A stretch of 64,000 nucleotides of DNA from JAAXHF01 sp965242605 (GTDB taxonomy: Bacteria; Desulfobacterota; Binatia; Bin18), in contig CBDESS010000001.1 in the NCBI GenBank assembly GCA_965242605.1, forward strand, positions 620,001 to 684,000, read 5' to 3'. Positions 6,990-15,643 of the stretch are shown one piece after another. Below the pieces are notes generated by a model. That model was given only the letters and a program-made list of their open reading frames with translations. It made no database searches and was not told where the DNA came from. The first letter of the stretch is position 1. Each line of letters starts with the position of its first letter. Position numbers and translations under genes: made by a program.

Positions 6990-9848
6990 GCCCGCCCCGA
7001 ACATCTCATCCTGCGCCGCCTGCGGCCGGCTGGCCATTTGCACCAGCCGGGCAATCTCCGGCCAACTCTGCACCAGCCCGTTATACGACAAGGCTTCGCC
7101 AGCCCACCCCTTCCGGTCGCACACCGTATACAGCCGGTAGCACAACTCCCGCGCCCACTCAGCCCGCTCCCCCAGCTTGACCAGCAGAGCCGCCGCCCCG
7201 GTCTCGCCCCCGCTCTCCAGCACCCGGATGAGATGATGGACCACCTCCCACGCCGGCAGCCGCCGGTCCCGCACCGGGTCCCAGTCTTCGGGCAGTTCCT
7301 CCGGCTTCCACAGCCGCACTGTCCCGGCTTTGGATTCGACGATGCCAGCCTCGGCCAGCCCGCCCACGCTGGTGTTCTTGGCCTTGGACAAGGTTTCGGC
7401 TACGCCGTACTCCCCCGCAGCAAAGCCGTGGTGCTCAAACCACGCCAGCGCCCAGCGGCTGTCGGCGTCAAAGTCGCCCTCCTGCTCGGCCAGGGTGTCG
7501 TCGAGGGTCTGGTTGATGAGGGCCAGCGCAGCCCGCACCGACACCGGCTGGCCGGCGGCGTCCAGCACCTGGGCGTAGCGGCTATACACCGCCATACCTG
7601 GGCCGATGGCGGCCTGGGCGAGGTCGACCGGGGCGATGGAGCTCGCTTGCAGGGGGGCCAGCGCCGGCGGCAGTTCGGTCTTGAGGCCGGTCATGAACTG
7701 CCGGCGGGTGGCAACGGGGGCGTCGGGCGGGCGGGGGCGGCAGACCAGGACGATGGAGGAGGCCAGAGCGTTGGAGTCTTTCGCACGAAGGCGTCCCGAC
7801 CCTTCCGTGCGGACCGGCCAAGTGCCGGTAATGACGAAGCCCGAACGGATTACGGCGTCAAGGAATGTCTCCCAGCCTGTGCTAGCGGTTCCGGTCTCGC
7901 CTTTCTTCTCCGACTGCTTGAAGGCATAGTAGATCGTGACCGGAAAGGCCGGATGGGTCTGCTCGGCCAGACGCTGCATCGCCTTGCCCATGCCGTCCAG
8001 GAAGAAGGCTTCTGCCGCATCTTTGCTCCCATGCCGATAAGGCGCGACGATCAGCTCTTCGGCTTTTGGCGTGGACAACGTGGCGAACAAGTCGGGGTAG
8101 ATTGGCCTGAGCGAGCGGCGCAGCCAGACGTAGAAGAAATCAGAAAGGTCGGCGTAGGCGATGTTGTCGTAGTAGGGTGGATCGGTGGAGACGAGTTTGC
8201 CGGATGTAGCTGTTTGGGTTGCCGCATCAGCGTGCATGGCCAGTGAAATCGTGCTTGTGGGAAGCTGATCAAGAACCAGAGCCCCTTTTTCCAAGGCAGT
8301 GACGAGACTTCCGCCACCATCAGCAAATGGGTTGGCCTCTGCATAGTCCCAGACCATCGGAATTGCCTGCCGAGCGAATGTTTCCCGGAATGCGCCACGG
8401 TCACTCATCCATGAGGTGATTGACGATCCAACATTTGATAATTTTGACAAAGCAAGCGCCAGATACACCCCCACCGCCTCAGCATACGCCCTCGCCCCGT
8501 TCCCCCCATCTCCGCCGGCATCCTCCTCAACGCGCGCTCTCGCCTCCGCAATCAGATCGGAGAAAGTCGTCAGGGCCACCAGTTGCCGGGGGGTGAACGC
8601 ATCGCCCCATGTCGGCATCCCGTACATCGGTAAACGGTCAACATCATGGCAAGGGGTCGGCACTCTGAGGTCTGGCTTCCAAGCTGGCTTTGCCCGCCGC
8701 ACCCACTCCTCATGCTCCGCCGTCGGGGCCAGATACACCCGCCCGTGGTCGCCCTTGACCACAATCGCCATCAGCCGTGCCCCCATGCGCCCGGCTTTCC
8801 CTTCAGCCTTGATATACTCGCCGGGAATCGGGGTCCCCGACAGCACACACCGGAAATGCGCCCCGCGGCCCAGCTTCGTCCCGTGGGCCGGCGAGACGCC
8901 CGCGTTCCCAGGCACGGGTGCGCCTACCTTCACCGTAAACCGATATCCCTTCCCCTCAAGCACCGGCTCCACATACGCCTCGTTGCCCCGCTTCGTGGAC
9001 AGCAGAAAGGTTGAGGCCAGCGGCACCGCCACCGCCCCACACGCCGGGTTCGGACTCCTGACCGTCCGCGCCCACAGCCAGGCAATCACCGTCAGCTTGC
9101 GGCCCTGATACGGCCTCAGATCAGCCCGCTCCCGGACCATCTCCCGCGTCACCGCCACCGGCGGATACATATGCCCGATACGCTTCGCCGCTTCCTCCCG
9201 CATCCAGCGGCCATAGTAGCGCACATCCGCCGCCAGCCCTCGCGCCCCCGCCCAGCCCGTCAGGGTCTGTTCCTCGGGGCTGGTCGCCTGCCAGGCCGGG
9301 TTCACCGGCGGGCGGCCGGCAAACCGGGGCGGGAGCTCAAGCATCGCCTTGTTGATGAGCACCGCCACCGGGTTCAGGTCGCTGGCATGCGCCTCCAGAC
9401 CCAGCCGTTGCGCCTCCAGCGGCAACGCCCCGCCACCGGCAAACGGATCGTGGAACGCCGGCAGCCGCTCACGGGCAAACAACTCCGCCGCCCGCGGATG
9501 GTCAGCGTGCTCATCACAGGTCCGCCGCCAACTCTGCCAGATCGCCTCCCGCGCCTCCTGCAACACGGGCTCATTCGTGGTGTTCTCCCACTTCACCACT
9601 TGCTCAATGATCCCGAACAGCCGCCGCCGCTCCTGCTCTTGCGCCTCCGGGGTAGGGAAGTGCTCGGGCCAACTCCCCGGGTCATCAACCATCTGTGCGA
9701 AGAGCACCGCCCGGGCCGCGGCCAGCGGACGGCGGGCCCACCACAGATGCAAGGTGCTGGGGTGGCCGTGGCGAATCGACTTCTCACGCCCCGCCGCTTC
9801 ATTGATCGCGTCGAGCGGCAGCGTCACCTCAATCAGCTTCTTGCGCAT
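6987..9848 (-). CDS. DUF1156-type DNA methyltransferase (putative adenine-specific)
   Basis: 953 residues. The N-terminus, with EVTLPLDAINEAAGREKSIR then HPSTLHLWWARRPLAA, is diagnostic of DUF1156 proteins. The SAM-binding motif DPFAGGG is at residues 134-140 and the catalytic DPPYYDNIAYAD is near residue 555, so motif I precedes motif IV. Members are annotated as adenine-specific DNA methylases and often lie in defence islands beside ATPases or nucleases. No such partner is visible here; the gene stands alone between two TonB receptors. Near residues 310-325 the chain reads GNAGVSPAHG, the translation of a palindromic repeat (8881-8918), so a mobile repeat has entered the frame without breaking it. 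Host modification or an orphan defence remnant are both possible. Confidence 0.85.
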   Translation of the reverse strand: MRKKLIEVTLPLDAINEAAGREKSIRHGHPSTLHLWWARRPLAAARAVLFAQMVDDPGSWPEHFPTPEAQEQERRRLFGIIEQVVKWENTTNEPVLQEAREAIWQSWRRTCDEHADHPRAAELFARERLPAFHDPFAGGGALPLEAQRLGLEAHASDLNPVAVLINKAMLELPPRFAGRPPVNPAWQATSPEEQTLTGWAGARGLAADVRYYGRWMREEAAKRIGHMYPPVAVTREMVRERADLRPYQGRKLTVIAWLWARTVRSPNPACGAVAVPLASTFLLSTKRGNEAYVEPVLEGKGYRFTVKVGAPVPGNAGVSPAHGTKLGRGAHFRCVLSGTPIPGEYIKAEGKAGRMGARLMAIVVKGDHGRVYLAPTAEHEEWVRRAKPAWKPDLRVPTPCHDVDRLPMYGMPTWGDAFTPRQLVALTTFSDLIAEARARVEEDAGGDGGNGARAYAEAVGVYLALALSKLSNVGSSITSWMSDRGAFRETFARQAIPMVWDYAEANPFADGGGSLVTALEKGALVLDQLPTSTISLAMHADAATQTATSGKLVSTDPPYYDNIAYADLSDFFYVWLRRSLRPIYPDLFATLSTPKAEELIVAPYRHGSKDAAEAFFLDGMGKAMQRLAEQTHPAFPVTIYYAFKQSEKKGETGTASTGWETFLDAVIRSGFVITGTWPVRTEGSGRLRAKDSNALASSIVLVCRPRPPDAPVATRRQFMTGLKTELPPALAPLQASSIAPVDLAQAAIGPGMAVYSRYAQVLDAAGQPVSVRAALALINQTLDDTLAEQEGDFDADSRWALAWFEHHGFAAGEYGVAETLSKAKNTSVGGLAEAGIVESKAGTVRLWKPEELPEDWDPVRDRRLPAWEVVHHLIRVLESGGETGAAALLVKLGERAEWARELCYRLYTVCDRKGWAGEALSYNGLVQSWPEIARLVQMASRPQAAQDEMFGAG
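8881..8918 (-). repeat. Palindromic-repeat copy B inside the methyltransferase gene
   Basis: On the minus strand this reads CCCGTGCCTGGGAACGCGGG then CGTCTCGCCGGCCCACG. It matches the core of copy C (CCCGTGCCTGGGGACGCGGG at 9871) in 19 of 20 bases, in opposite orientation. It keeps the reading frame and encodes VPGNAGVSPAHG. Confidence 0.75.
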
Positions 9849-9870
9849 GTTCCGGTCCGCTCAAGCCCTT

Positions 9871-9944
9871 CCCGTGCCTGGGGACGCGGGCATCTTGCCC
9901 GCATATCTTCTCTTCCGCCCGCCTGTCTTCTACCCGCCTGCCAC
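9871..9944 (+). repeat. Palindromic-repeat copy C, 5' side of methyltransferase
   Basis: Core GACGCGGGCATCTTGCCCGC forms a GCGGGC/GCCCGC hairpin. The downstream tail CCGCCTGTCTTCTACCCGCC resembles that of copy A. It sits immediately upstream of the methyltransferase start codon (9846-9848), in the 280-base gap before the second TonB receptor. The remainder of that gap (9945-10128) shows a few GC-rich inverted repeats but no gene. Confidence 0.7.
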
Positions 9945-10128
9945 CTGCTCGGCGATATTGCAGCCAGCACACCCCGGCTTCACAGGCGATTGTCGCCGAT
10001 GGGACGGCTGAGGTCCAGCGGCCCGCAGTGCAGAATGGCAAATCTTCACGGGAGGGAGAAAGGGGGACCGTCCGGCCCCCCAGGAGCCGGGAGGCCGGAT
10101 GGCACCCCGGCGACGGGAGATGTTCCGG

Positions 10129-12744
10129 CTAGAACTCGAAGCCGGCGCGCAGGTAGTAGAACCCGCCGTTGAAGCCGTAGGGCGAGGATTCCGGGTACTT
10201 CGCGCCCACAATGCCAGCATGCGGGTTTCTGCGCGGGTAGGTATCAAACAGGTTTTCCGCGCCAAAGGCCAGGGTTGCCGCCCTTATGAAGGGCAGATTT
10301 CTGAGGGTGTAGGAGAGTTCCAGGTCCACGAGCCAGCGCTCGCTTGCGTCGATAGGAAACGCCGGAGTGCCATCGGGGTTCGCCGAGTCCAGATGCGGTT
10401 CAAAGAACTCATCGTAGAAATGCAGCCGGGTCAGGAACCGCCACGGCCCCCAGGTGTGGTCGGCCATCAGCGAGAAGCGGAACTCCGGCAGGCTCTCTTC
10501 AAGCTGGAGGAGCCGCATTGCACCAATGACGTTCGGGTCAAAGCGGTCAACCTCGGTGTCGTTCCAGTTGCCCACAAACGTCAACAGGGTTTCGCCGGCG
10601 ACCGTCTCCAAGGGGTAGGTCGCTACAATGTCCACGCCCTGGGTGGTGGTGTCAAAAGCGTTGGCGAAAAACCTGACGCTCGAGTAACTGCTCGCGTCTG
10701 TGACCCCTTGGGCCAGCAGCACTGCCTTATCCATATCGGTCAAGGTTTGCGAGGCGGTCTGCCCGATGCGGTCCTGGACCTTGATACGGTAGTAGTCAAC
10801 GGTCACGCTGAGGTCGCCCAGGCCAAACACCGTCCCGACCGAATAGTTGACCGACTTTTCCGGGTCCAGCGACTTGCCGCCCTTGAGGGCAGAAATCGGG
10901 TGGTCCGGCGGCAGGGTGGCCCGGTCTGCCAGCCGGCCGGCGTCAAACGCGGTCGTCACATTGCGGACATTGGCCTGCCCTACAGTCGGGGCGCGAAAAC
11001 CCGAGCTGACCGAGCCACGCACCGCCCAGTCGGGCAGAAATTGCCAGCGGGCTGAGGCTTTGCCGTTGACCGTATCGCCCACTTTCTCAAAATCTTCATA
11101 GCGTCCGGCAAGGCCAAGGGTGACGTTCTCAATAAGCTCGGCCTCCAGGTCGATATAGCCGGCGTAGCTGTCCCGCCCGAATGAGCCGGCGATATCCGGC
11201 CGGAACCCCGGAAAGCCGTTGGAGCCGATGCCAAACCCTTGGGAGGCCAGACCGTCGGGACCGTCGTCCACATACCAGGAGTTCTCCCCGCCGGCCTCAA
11301 CCTCAAACTCTTCTTCACGGTATTCCAGCCCAAAGGCAAAGTTCAGCGGAGAGTAGAACAGCCCCAGGTCAAACGGCCGCGAGATGTCAAAGTTGAACAC
11401 TTTGTCAAACTCGGTATACCCGCCGGGTCGGTAGGCGGTCGGAATGTCGGTCCGCATGGCCGCCAGCTGCGGGTTGATGGTGTTGAACATGAAGAAGTCC
11501 ACGCTGTTGTGGCCAAAGTTGGCACTGGCGTCATAGAACCAGCCGTCCAGCAGTGTGAACGCGCTCTCGACCTCACCGCGCAGGCCAAAGACCACGCTCC
11601 AGTCCTTCACATAGCCGCCGAAGCGGGGCGTGAACCCGCCCGGAAAGCGCTCGTTGAACGCAAAGCAGTGCTCAGGCAGACCGGCCAGCGCAGCCGTGTA
11701 GTCAGCAGCGGCGTCAGTCGGCACGGCAGGACAGCCGGCACCCGTGCCCGACAGGTCAGCCACCTTCAACGTATCTCCCGGCCCGTCAAAGACCCCGCCA
11801 CGAGTGTTGGGGTTCCGAAAGAAGAACCCGCCCTCAACCCGCCGCTCGGCATAGTTGCCAAAGGCGTACAAGCGGGCCGCGATGTCATCAAGGTCCAGCC
11901 CCAGGTTGCCGAAGAACTTGTAGTCGTACTCCACCTCGGGCGCGCCCCAAATCTGTGCCGCCGGCCGCCGCACATCCATATTGCCAGCCTCGATCAGCCC
12001 GCGGGCGTCGGTCCGCTGCCGGCTGCGGCTGGTCTCATCAGCATTCATGAACTCAAAGCTGAAGTTGGCAAAACCCGCGTCGGTCAGCGGCAGCCCCAGG
12101 TTGGCCGCGACTTTCACCTTGTCGCCATCGCCGTGGTAGTTCTGGCCGTAGCTGGTCTGCACCTCCAGGCCCTCCCGGTCTTCCCGCAGCCGGAAGTTCA
12201 GGATGCCAGCAATGGCGTCCGAGCCGTACTGGGCCGCCGCCCCGTCACGCAGCACCTCAATCCGCTCCAGGGCAATAGACGGAATCACGGACAGGTCAGG
12301 CGCATGCGAGCCGTCCGAGATGCCGCTGCCCAGCCAGGTGATCACCGAAGCGCGGTGACGGCGTTTGCCGTTGACCAGCACCAGGGTCTGGTCCGGCGAC
12401 AGTCCACGCAGGTTGGCCGGACGGATGAGCGTGGCAGCGTCGCTGATGGGCTGCTGGTTGACGTTATAGGACGGCACGGTGGCCGCCAGCAACGAGTCCA
12501 TATCGCGGATACCGTAGGTCTGGAGGTCTTCGCCTCGGATGATGTCTACCGGCACCGCCGAATCCTGGGCCGAGCGACCAGCCACCCGCGAGCCGACCAC
12601 CCGGTAGGCTTCAAGCCCGACAACATCCTCCTCCTGCTGCTCGGTGGCCTGCTGTTGTGTGTCCTGCGCACCGACCGTTGCCGCGCCCGTCAGGGCGAAT
12701 AGGCCTGCCAACAGACCGCGCCGCCAAGTTCTCTTTTGTATCAC
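10129..12744 (-). CDS. TonB-dependent outer-membrane receptor (paralogue 2)
   Basis: 871 residues from a GTG start at 12742-12744, preceded by AGGAGGGAG at a suitable distance. The signal peptide (LLAGLFALTGAATVGA) is cut before QDTQQQ, which is followed by an unusual Gln/Glu-rich stretch (TEQQEEDVVG) and the TonB-box-like AYRVVGSRV. The plug (LRGL, LVLVNGKRRHRASV, GSDAIAGILNFRL) and the terminal strand FYYLRAGFEF match paralogue 1 nearly residue for residue. The main differences are a shorter extracellular loop near residue 290 and divergent loops in the C-terminal half, consistent with different ligands after duplication. Outer membrane location and TonB energisation are expected from the family. 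Confidence 0.93.
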   Translation of the reverse strand: MIQKRTWRRGLLAGLFALTGAATVGAQDTQQQATEQQEEDVVGLEAYRVVGSRVAGRSAQDSAVPVDIIRGEDLQTYGIRDMDSLLAATVPSYNVNQQPISDAATLIRPANLRGLSPDQTLVLVNGKRRHRASVITWLGSGISDGSHAPDLSVIPSIALERIEVLRDGAAAQYGSDAIAGILNFRLREDREGLEVQTSYGQNYHGDGDKVKVAANLGLPLTDAGFANFSFEFMNADETSRSRQRTDARGLIEAGNMDVRRPAAQIWGAPEVEYDYKFFGNLGLDLDDIAARLYAFGNYAERRVEGGFFFRNPNTRGGVFDGPGDTLKVADLSGTGAGCPAVPTDAAADYTAALAGLPEHCFAFNERFPGGFTPRFGGYVKDWSVVFGLRGEVESAFTLLDGWFYDASANFGHNSVDFFMFNTINPQLAAMRTDIPTAYRPGGYTEFDKVFNFDISRPFDLGLFYSPLNFAFGLEYREEEFEVEAGGENSWYVDDGPDGLASQGFGIGSNGFPGFRPDIAGSFGRDSYAGYIDLEAELIENVTLGLAGRYEDFEKVGDTVNGKASARWQFLPDWAVRGSVSSGFRAPTVGQANVRNVTTAFDAGRLADRATLPPDHPISALKGGKSLDPEKSVNYSVGTVFGLGDLSVTVDYYRIKVQDRIGQTASQTLTDMDKAVLLAQGVTDASSYSSVRFFANAFDTTTQGVDIVATYPLETVAGETLLTFVGNWNDTEVDRFDPNVIGAMRLLQLEESLPEFRFSLMADHTWGPWRFLTRLHFYDEFFEPHLDSANPDGTPAFPIDASERWLVDLELSYTLRNLPFIRAATLAFGAENLFDTYPRRNPHAGIVGAKYPESSPYGFNGGFYYLRAGFEF

Positions 12745-12825
12745 TCCTCATCTCCCTCCTGGTGTTTACTTCCTGTCGTTCCAGGTACCACCGATGATAC
12801 CGACGGGCGGGCAGGAACGCAAGCA

Positions 12826-13713
12826 CTACAGCCCTTGTGCCCGCTCAACCGTGGGCACAACGCGGTCAATCCAGGCCATTGCCCCGCCATCTGCGATCTC
12901 CGTGCCCATCTGCTGGGAGAAGGTGACAACGCCCCGCGCCCCGGCGTCCCGGTAGCGTTTGAGCTCGTCCCGAGACGGGCCGTCTTGTCCAGGGTCGACA
13001 ATAATCGTGATGTTCAGGCCGTCCGGGTCACGGCCGGCCTCTGTGGTCAACTGTCTCAGGCTGGTCATCTGCTTGTCAAAAGCGGCCGGGCTCTGAACCA
13101 GCGGAAACCAGCCGTCATAGCTGCGCGCCACCCGCTCCAGGGCTTTTGGGCCGTGTGCGCCGAGCAGAACCCGCGGTCCGCCGGGCTGGGCCGGCTTGGG
13201 TTCACAGCGGACAGGCGGGAAGCGGACCAGGTCGCCCTCATAGCCGGCTTCGCGCCGGGTCCACAGGACTTTCATCGCCTCAACCATCTCCCGCATCCGC
13301 TTCCAGCGCAGCCGGAACTCGCCTCCCAGCAACTCGGTTTCTTCCCGCAGCCAGCCGGCTCCAGCCCCGATTATCACCCGGCCACCAGAGTACAGGTCAA
13401 GACTGGCTATGGTCTTGGCCGTGACCAGCGGCTCCCGCTCGGGCAGCAGACAGATGCCGGTCCCCAGCTTGATCGTGTCGGTGACAGTTGCCGCTACGGT
13501 CAGGGCGATAAACGGGTCGGCCCAGCGGTTGTAGTGCTCTGGGAGTTGCCCGTCCGCGGCCGCGGGGAAAGGGGTCTGATGCCCCACCGGAATAACCGGA
13601 TGCTCAGGTATCCACAACGAATCAAACCCCTCGGCTTCAACCCGTCGGGCGACTGCGGCCAGATCGCCGCTCTGGGCGGTAGCGGTCACTAAAACGCCAA
13701 CTTCCATATTCAT
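12826..13713 (-). CDS. LLM-class (luciferase-like) F420/flavin-dependent oxidoreductase
   Basis: 295 residues. The start ATG follows AGGAGGAGGAC directly. N-terminal VARRVEAEGFDSLWIPEHPVIP, then ALTVAATVTDTIKLGTGICLLPEREPL, and SLDLYSGGRVIIGAGAGWLREE are hallmarks of the bacterial luciferase-like TIM barrel that binds F420 or FMN. The overall pattern is closest to the TIGR03619-type F420-dependent subgroup, but the cofactor cannot be proved from sequence. It is divergently arranged with the MFS gene and downstream of no obvious operon partner. The substrate is unknown. Confidence 0.85.
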   Translation of the reverse strand: MNMEVGVLVTATAQSGDLAAVARRVEAEGFDSLWIPEHPVIPVGHQTPFPAAADGQLPEHYNRWADPFIALTVAATVTDTIKLGTGICLLPEREPLVTAKTIASLDLYSGGRVIIGAGAGWLREETELLGGEFRLRWKRMREMVEAMKVLWTRREAGYEGDLVRFPPVRCEPKPAQPGGPRVLLGAHGPKALERVARSYDGWFPLVQSPAAFDKQMTSLRQLTTEAGRDPDGLNITIIVDPGQDGPSRDELKRYRDAGARGVVTFSQQMGTEIADGGAMAWIDRVVPTVERAQGL

Positions 13714-13789
13714 GTCCTCCTCCTGCGCAGCGCTGCCGTCTTCATACCAGGGGCGGCACTGACGGCCAAGCCGCCACTCCCCCTTTTCG

Positions 13790-13818
13790 TTGACAGCCCC
13801 GGCTCCGGCGCATAGTCT
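13790..13818 (+). promoter_or_regulatory. Sigma70-type promoter of the MFS gene (leaderless start)
   Basis: TTGACA at 13790-13795, a 17-base spacer and TAGTCT at 13813-13818. The predicted transcription start (about 7 bases downstream) coincides with the GTG at 13825, and no ribosome-binding site precedes that GTG. Confidence 0.5.
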
Positions 13819-13824
13819 CAGCGG

Positions 13825-15090
13825 GTGTTATTCAAGCCGCCCCCCCTGGCCCCCAAAGCACTTCACACCCCCGACTGGCACCTGCCCTACAGCCTGCGCG
13901 CCCTCCAGCACCGCAACTTCCGGCTGTTCTTCTTCGGGCAGTTTGTCTCCCGGACCGGCTTCTGGATGCAAAACATGGCCCAGGGCTGGCTGGTCTACCA
14001 GCTGACCCAGTCGTCCTTCATGCTCGGCCTCGTTGCCTTTGCCGGTCAATTCCCCACCCTGCTGCTCGGCCTGCTGGCCGGCGTGGTGGCCGACCGCTTC
14101 AACCGCTACTCCGTCATCCTGCTGATGCTGGTGCTGGCCATGTTCCAGGCCGCGGCGCTGAGTGTCTTGACGCTGGGCGGCTGGATCACCGCCTGGCAGG
14201 TGTTTTTTCTGGCCCTGTTCGCCGGCACGGTCCAGACCTTTGAGATGCCGGCCCGGCAGAGTTTTCTGATGGAAATCGTAGGCCGGGAGGACCTGCCGAG
14301 CGCGATCGCCCTCAACTCGGCCCTGGTCAATGGGGCGCGGATCAGCGGCCCTGCCCTGGCCGGCCTGATTGTCGCCCAAGCCGGCGAAGGTGCGTGTTTT
14401 CTGGTCAACGCGCTGTCCTACCTGGCCATTATCGGCGGATTTCTGGCCATGCGTCCGCCGGCCTGGACCCGGCCGGCCTCATCCCACAGCTCGGTGTGGG
14501 CGTTTATCCGTGAGGGGCTGGTCTACGCCGTCCGCACGCCGGCTGTCCGCCTGCTGCTGATTGTCATCGGCCTCGTCAGCCTGCTGAGCGCGCCCTACAC
14601 CGTCCTCATGCCGGTGTTTGCCGAAGATATCCTGCATGGCGGCCCGAGCGGGATGGGCGTCCTGATGGGTGCCGCCGGACTCGGTGCCGTCGTCGGGGTC
14701 GGTTTTCTGGCCAGACACCGGGGAACGGACACGCTCGGCCGGGCGGTCGTCTTTGCCCTGCTCCAACTCGGCCTTGGGCTCATCCTCTTTGCCCTGTCCC
14801 GCAAGCTGTGGCTGTCGGTGCTGATCCTGCCCCTGGTCGGCTCGGGCTTCATGGTCCCGCTGGCCGCGGTCAATACCCTGCTGCAAACGATCGCACCCGA
14901 TCACCTGCGGGGCCGGATCATGAGCCTGTTCTTCATCATGTTCATGGGCGCTTCGCCGGTCGGCAGCCTGCTGTCGGGCAGCCTGGCCCCATCTATCGGC
15001 GCTCCGCTGACGGTCGGGCTGACCGGGCTGAGCAGCCTGGGTGCCGCGGTGTGGCTGAGCCTGAACCTGCACCTTCTCCAAAGCAAGTGA
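13825..15090 (+). CDS. MFS transporter (MFS_3 / EntS-like exporter)
   Basis: 421 residues with about 12 hydrophobic segments. The N-terminal LRALQHRNFRLFFFGQFVSRTGFWMQNMAQGWLVYQLT is characteristic of the MFS_3 family, which includes enterobactin exporter EntS and macrolide-type exporters. The loop GVVADRFNRYSVIL corresponds to the conserved MFS 2-3 loop. A second similar half begins around AVRTPAVRLLLIVIG. It likely exports a small molecule across the inner membrane. The start is taken as GTG because no ATG occurs before the first helix; the promoter spacing suggests the mRNA begins at this codon. Confidence 0.88.
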   Translation: MLFKPPPLAPKALHTPDWHLPYSLRALQHRNFRLFFFGQFVSRTGFWMQNMAQGWLVYQLTQSSFMLGLVAFAGQFPTLLLGLLAGVVADRFNRYSVILLMLVLAMFQAAALSVLTLGGWITAWQVFFLALFAGTVQTFEMPARQSFLMEIVGREDLPSAIALNSALVNGARISGPALAGLIVAQAGEGACFLVNALSYLAIIGGFLAMRPPAWTRPASSHSSVWAFIREGLVYAVRTPAVRLLLIVIGLVSLLSAPYTVLMPVFAEDILHGGPSGMGVLMGAAGLGAVVGVGFLARHRGTDTLGRAVVFALLQLGLGLILFALSRKLWLSVLILPLVGSGFMVPLAAVNTLLQTIAPDHLRGRIMSLFFIMFMGASPVGSLLSGSLAPSIGAPLTVGLTGLSSLGAAVWLSLNLHLLQSK

Positions 15091-15172
15091 GGAGGAAGCG
15101 CAGGGCTGCTGGTCGCCACTGTGCCCCACTTCCCGACCGAACGCCTGCTCATCGTTCAGGACATGTGCCCTT

Positions 15173-15482
15173 TTGGCAGCTCTGTTCCTGGCCTCTGCCG
15201 TTCTTTCCAGTTGCGCAGCACAAGTGAAGACGGCCGCTGCCGGTGGAAGTCGTGCGGATGGAATAATCAGACTCGCCTACGCGCATGGCGCGTTCCAATC
15301 CCCGGAGGTCAACTGGCCGTCCGCCGATCAGCAGGCGCAGGAGCGTTGCGAACGCCGGGACTATAGCGGCTCGGAACGGTTTGAAGGCACAATGCAACAA
15401 TGCATTGCAACCGGCCCTTTATGGTTGTGCACTCTGGCGTGTAAGCATTGAGTACCAGTGCTTGGGCGATTTGGAGAAGTGA
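15173..15482 (+). pseudogene. YecR-like lipoprotein, frameshifted
   Basis: The first frame (from a TTG at 15173) encodes a lipoprotein signal with lipobox LSSC, then VKTAAAGGSRADGIIRLAYAHG and QQAQERCERRDYSG. This matches the YecR-like family and the intact homologue at 26717-27001. After about 15400 the homology continues in another frame, which gives LYGCALWRVSIEYQC and ends at 15482, whereas the original frame stops at 15451. One base lost or gained between 15395 and 15425 explains this; a sequencing error is the alternative. YecR-type proteins are small surface lipoproteins of unknown role. Confidence 0.65.
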
Positions 15483-15514
15483 TTGTCTGAGCGATGCCCC
15501 GCCCAGCACGGGCG

Positions 15515-15643
15515 GGTTCAGCAAGAGGAAGACACATAGATGTTGTGGTAGACGACTTCCCGAGCCCCGGGGAATCCCCGCGTCTCAGGTGGCAGGAGCC
15601 CGTGCAAGGCTTTGTCATTGTTCCATCCGAAGCAGGGGAGTGA
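15515..15643 (+). pseudogene. 3' fragment of a repeat-domain gene (tail 1)
   Basis: This open stretch encodes VVVDDFPSPGESPRLRWQEP and then VQGFVIVPSEAGE before a TGA at 15641. The same C-terminal pattern (PSPGE, LRWQEP, VIVPPEE) ends the fragment at 31282-31569. No start codon or upstream part of the gene is present, so only the 3' end survives. A further copy of just the last 13 codons (LQGFVIVPSEAAE) lies at 15889-15930. I recall similar WNWNL...VTTL...WQxxxQNFVI domains in uncultured bacterial proteins, but no function is known to me. Confidence 0.5.

Noticed and set aside
4364..7180. Very long open frame (over 900 codons) antisense to the first TonB receptor
   Set aside because: It mirrors the codon structure of the receptor on the other strand, has no recognisable domain, and a similar antisense frame occurs opposite the second receptor (11239-12702). 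Both are GC-driven shadows.
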